Below are positions 62,233 through 64,000 of a DNA stretch of 64,000 nucleotides, piece after piece. The stretch is from a virus. The stretch spans positions 19,236 through 83,235 of IMG/VR virus record IMGVR_UViG_3300042890_006148; one strand, written 5' to 3'. The position numbers and the translations under genes are program-made. The notes beneath the pieces are model-generated. The model saw only the letters and a list, made by a program, of their open reading frames with translations, searched no databases and was not told the DNA's origin. How positions within the stretch are numbered: position 1 is the first letter of the stretch; each line of letters begins with the position of its first letter.

Positions 62233-62513
62233 CAGACTTCTTCCTTGCTATCTTCTGTATCCCAATAATCAATGTCCCAATCATCAGCAATAACATCACC
62301 AGGTTCTAAATCAAGACCCATTGATGCCAATTCATATTTACTTCCAATTTCATCTGGTTCATCTAGATTATATACAGACACAAAATAATTGTCACGATAT
62401 ACATACACAAAACAATTGTCATCTTTGTCGTAATACATATATTTTTGTTCCCAGGCAGCTCTTGTGATTGGTTTGCCTTCCATTAAAGCATCTAATACTT
62501 CAGATAATTTCAT
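62232..62513 (-). CDS. DUF2829/Tad2-like small protein
   Basis: The 93 residues open LSEVLDALMEGKPITRAAWE and close GDVIADDWDIDYW. This is the DUF2829 frame ('..EAL..L..GK.v.R..W' ... 'DLLA.DWEIV'). The family includes Tad2, which sequesters the Thoeris signalling nucleotide. The middle has several Tyr and a YDKDDNCFVYVYRDN segment. It overlaps the next gene by four bases. Whether it binds a signal molecule is unknown. Confidence 0.6.
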   Translation of the reverse strand: MKLSEVLDALMEGKPITRAAWEQKYMYYDKDDNCFVYVYRDNYFVSVYNLDEPDEIGSKYELASMGLDLEPGDVIADDWDIDYWDTEDSKEEV

Positions 62514-62779
62514 TCCACTATTTCCCAGTCATCTTCTAATAAATCGCCACTATCAATAATATCATAGTAGCATATATAATTGGAAAACTCAGGCTTTTCA
62601 GGAACCCATTGTGGAACTAAATGAGTGTCTAAAGCTCCTAAAATTGGATCATTGATATCAATCTTAACAGTCCACATATCATCACTAAAATAAGCCTTAC
62701 ATTTTTTATGAGGTTCCCATTCTTTTCGCCTAAGAGTGTAGCCAGCGTGTAGATATTTTATTGCTTCTTTGCCTGTCAT
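62510..62779 (-). CDS. DUF2829/Tad2-like small protein
   Basis: The 89 residues open GKEAIKYLHAGYTLRRKEWE and end SGDLLEDDWEIVE, the clearest DUF2829 signature in the window. Between them lies a Trp/Pro-rich middle (LVPQWVPEKPEF). It is coupled by four-base overlaps to genes on both sides. Confidence 0.65.
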   Translation of the reverse strand: MTGKEAIKYLHAGYTLRRKEWEPHKKCKAYFSDDMWTVKIDINDPILGALDTHLVPQWVPEKPEFSNYICYYDIIDSGDLLEDDWEIVE

Positions 62780-62991
62780 TCTTCAGCAACTTTCTTGAAA
62801 GTGTATTTTGCTTCCATAGGTAATATGAGAAATTTTATATCCATCCAGTCAGTCTCACCAGATTTATGCTTAACTTTATTCTGAAGCTTGTTATCCTGAA
62901 ATCTCCAATATGTGGTATTCTTCTCATCTTTAATACATAAAATATGACCAGAACTCAAAATTTCAATAACTTGTGTTGGTACAGGTAGCAT
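62776..62991 (-). CDS. small accessory protein, paralog of the 61218 gene
   Basis: The 71 residues have ILSSGHILCI, TYWRFQDNKLQNK and ETDWMDIKFLILPMEAKY, matching the 61218 protein in order and spacing. The ATG at 62991 overlaps the upstream stop as ATGA. It lies in the middle of the Tad2-like run. Confidence 0.6.
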   Translation of the reverse strand: MLPVPTQVIEILSSGHILCIKDEKNTTYWRFQDNKLQNKVKHKSGETDWMDIKFLILPMEAKYTFKKVAEE

Positions 62992-63260
62992 CAATCAACC
63001 TCAAAGTTTTTCTTGAAAGTTTCTCTTATATGTTGATCCCACAACAACTCAGATGCAAAACCAATAGTACCAGAATCAAAATGAATCCAAACTGTCTTAC
63101 CATCATCAGAAAGACTTACTTCGATAATATCATCTTTGTCGTATTGAAATTCTTCACAAAAAATATAGGCAATTTCTTGTAAATATTTCCTGAATTTAAC
63201 AAAACTATAAATACGCCCTCTTATATATTGTTCACTTAATATCTTTGGATCAGCTTCCAT
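62991..63260 (-). CDS. unassigned small protein
   Basis: The 89 residues are alpha/beta with an acidic C-terminal half (DDIIEVSLSDDGKTVWIHFD). No family recognised. It overlaps the membrane-protein gene upstream by eleven bases. Confidence 0.5.
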   Translation of the reverse strand: MEADPKILSEQYIRGRIYSFVKFRKYLQEIAYIFCEEFQYDKDDIIEVSLSDDGKTVWIHFDSGTIGFASELLWDQHIRETFKKNFEVD

Positions 63261-63450
63261 TTAACACTCGCAATAATAAGAAAAACAAAGTACTTAACAT
63301 TCCACTAATAATAAGAAGAGAGGAAGTAAATTGTAAAAAAGATCGATCTCTAACAATCACTGTCTTGTAAGCTCCTACGAGAAAGTAAACCCAACTCATA
63401 AGAGCAAATAAGAAAACAATGGAAAGAATTACAATCTTAATATTTTCCAT
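63250..63450 (-). CDS. small two-pass membrane protein
   Basis: The 66 residues have hydrophobic segments at about 5-27 (IKIVILSIVFLFALMSWVYF) and 43-62 (SLLIISGMLSTLFFLLLRVL) joined by a charged loop. It overlaps both neighbours by 11-14 bases. The role is unknown. Confidence 0.6.
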   Translation of the reverse strand: MENIKIVILSIVFLFALMSWVYFLVGAYKTVIVRDRSFLQFTSSLLIISGMLSTLFFLLLRVLNGS

Positions 63451-64000
63451 CTTTGATATCCTGTTGATTTTTATCCACTTCAGCTACGACATCAACAACT
63501 TCCCAATCATCAGCAATTAAATCTAGATAAATAATTTTACCATATCTAGAATATTTACCAACACCCCAATCAGGATGCCAGCTTTTACGTCTGATTGTTT
63601 TTCCAGAATTTAAATCATCCAAAACATCTTTGAATAATTTAGTAGGAACAACCACCCAATCCTCAGCAAAAAGGTCTGCGGTTGTTATTGTAGATTCAGC
63701 GTGGTCATATTTTTTTGGAAATAGAGTAAGACTAGGATTACCTTCTCTAGACATCATCTTTCCAGCATTGAGCATTTTTACAGCCCAGTTTATATCTCTC
63801 TTAAGTTCAATATTATTTGTCTTCAAGAAATCATCAAAATTAGAACCAATATGCTTGTTCTCAATTGCATAAGGTAAATAATCTTCACCTGGATCTAAAG
63901 TATATGGGAAATTAGTCTTATCTAACTTTGCTGCTTTCCAAGTTTTGTCTTTATTTTGGTGATGTGTAAAATCTTTAACTTCTGCACCCCACTGTTTCGT
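63437..64000 (-). CDS. DUF2829/Tad2-like tandem-domain protein, partial (5' end outside window)
   Basis: The frame stays open to the window edge, so the N-terminus is missing. The last 188 residues hold two similar units. The first has NWAVKMLNAGKMMSREG closing TTADLFAEDWVVV. The second has FKDVLDDLNSGKTIRRKSWH closing YLDLIADDWEVVD. Before them lie at least 60 residues with Lys- and Trp-rich sequence (DKTWKAAKLDKTNFPYTLD). A TTG at 63826 would give a shorter protein, but the frame continues upstream without a stop. It carries two of the four DUF2829-like units seen here. Confidence 0.6.
   Translation of the reverse strand, partial: TKQWGAEVKDFTHHQNKDKTWKAAKLDKTNFPYTLDPGEDYLPYAIENKHIGSNFDDFLKTNNIELKRDINWAVKMLNAGKMMSREGNPSLTLFPKKYDHAESTITTADLFAEDWVVVPTKLFKDVLDDLNSGKTIRRKSWHPDWGVGKYSRYGKIIYLDLIADDWEVVDVVAEVDKNQQDIKDGKY

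Noticed and set aside
1-64000. tRNA genes or CRISPR arrays in intergenic gaps.
   Set aside because: Gaps are short and are occupied by terminators or promoters. No cloverleaf-like segment or regular spacer repeat was found by eye.

Overview
The window is one continuous stretch of an AT-rich genome of a large tailed bacteriophage. The signs are a terminase pair at the left end, densely packed genes that often overlap by 1-14 bases, many small unassigned genes, no rRNA or host housekeeping blocks, and a large self-contained replication set. That set (DNA polymerase III alpha, sliding clamp, two clamp-loader subunits, DnaB helicase, loader, primase, RecA, SSB candidate, RecJ, Mre11/Rad50, ribonucleotide reductase, dUTPase) points to a jumbo or huge phage, of which this is only a part. 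That is an inference from gene content. The host cannot be named. Strong Shine-Dalgarno sites decide several starts, but many other genes have none. I see no tRNA genes and no CRISPR array. No stretch longer than 300 bases lacks a gene; the longest gaps are about 75-125 bases.

Layout. 0-5 kb (minus strand): two unassigned genes, the terminase large subunit and a candidate small subunit. 5-9 kb (minus): an ECF-like sigma factor, a HolA-like clamp-loader subunit, the DnaN clamp and a short archaeal-type PurA. 9-13.4 kb (plus): a large HExxH protein and a tagged membrane-associated protein. 13.4-17.8 kb (minus): a tagged protein, a sigma-H-like factor, DnaX, a metallopeptidase-fold protein without its metal ligands, a HAD phosphatase and dUTPase. 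17.8-20.1 kb (plus): a second HExxH protein and a GNAT acetyltransferase. 20.2-28.1 kb (minus): NrdA, NrdB, a SpoVS-like protein, a zinc-finger sigma-like protein, RecJ and the catalytic half of a split primase. 28.1-29.5 kb (plus): two tandem tagged proteins. 29.5-45.9 kb (minus): RecA, SSB candidate, DnaE, an HTH protein, the zinc-finger half of the primase, DnaB, a DnaC-like loader, a Ycf46-like AAA+ ATPase, and a split Rad50 with Mre11. 45.9-57 kb (mostly plus): probable virion proteins including a tandem paralog pair, RusA-like and PD-(D/E)XK nucleases, tagged proline-rich proteins and a glycosyltransferase. 57-64 kb (minus): a second glycosyltransferase-like gene, then a run of small accessory genes with a FeoA-like protein, membrane peptides and several DUF2829/Tad2-like units. 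The last gene runs off the right edge.

How it fits together. Minus-strand genes are mainly replication, recombination and nucleotide metabolism. Plus-strand islands mainly encode proteins that look late or virion-associated, many opening with a short helical N-terminal tag or with Met-Trp-Tyr. Intrinsic terminators sit between many of these units. Two clear sigma factors plus a third sigma-like protein suggest that phage factors redirect host RNA polymerase in stages. Four observations deserve attention: the shared N-terminal tag, Rad50 split at the zinc hook with Mre11 and a small coiled-coil protein in one operon, a bacterial-style Pol III replisome with a two-gene primase, and an accessory region of Tad2-like proteins.
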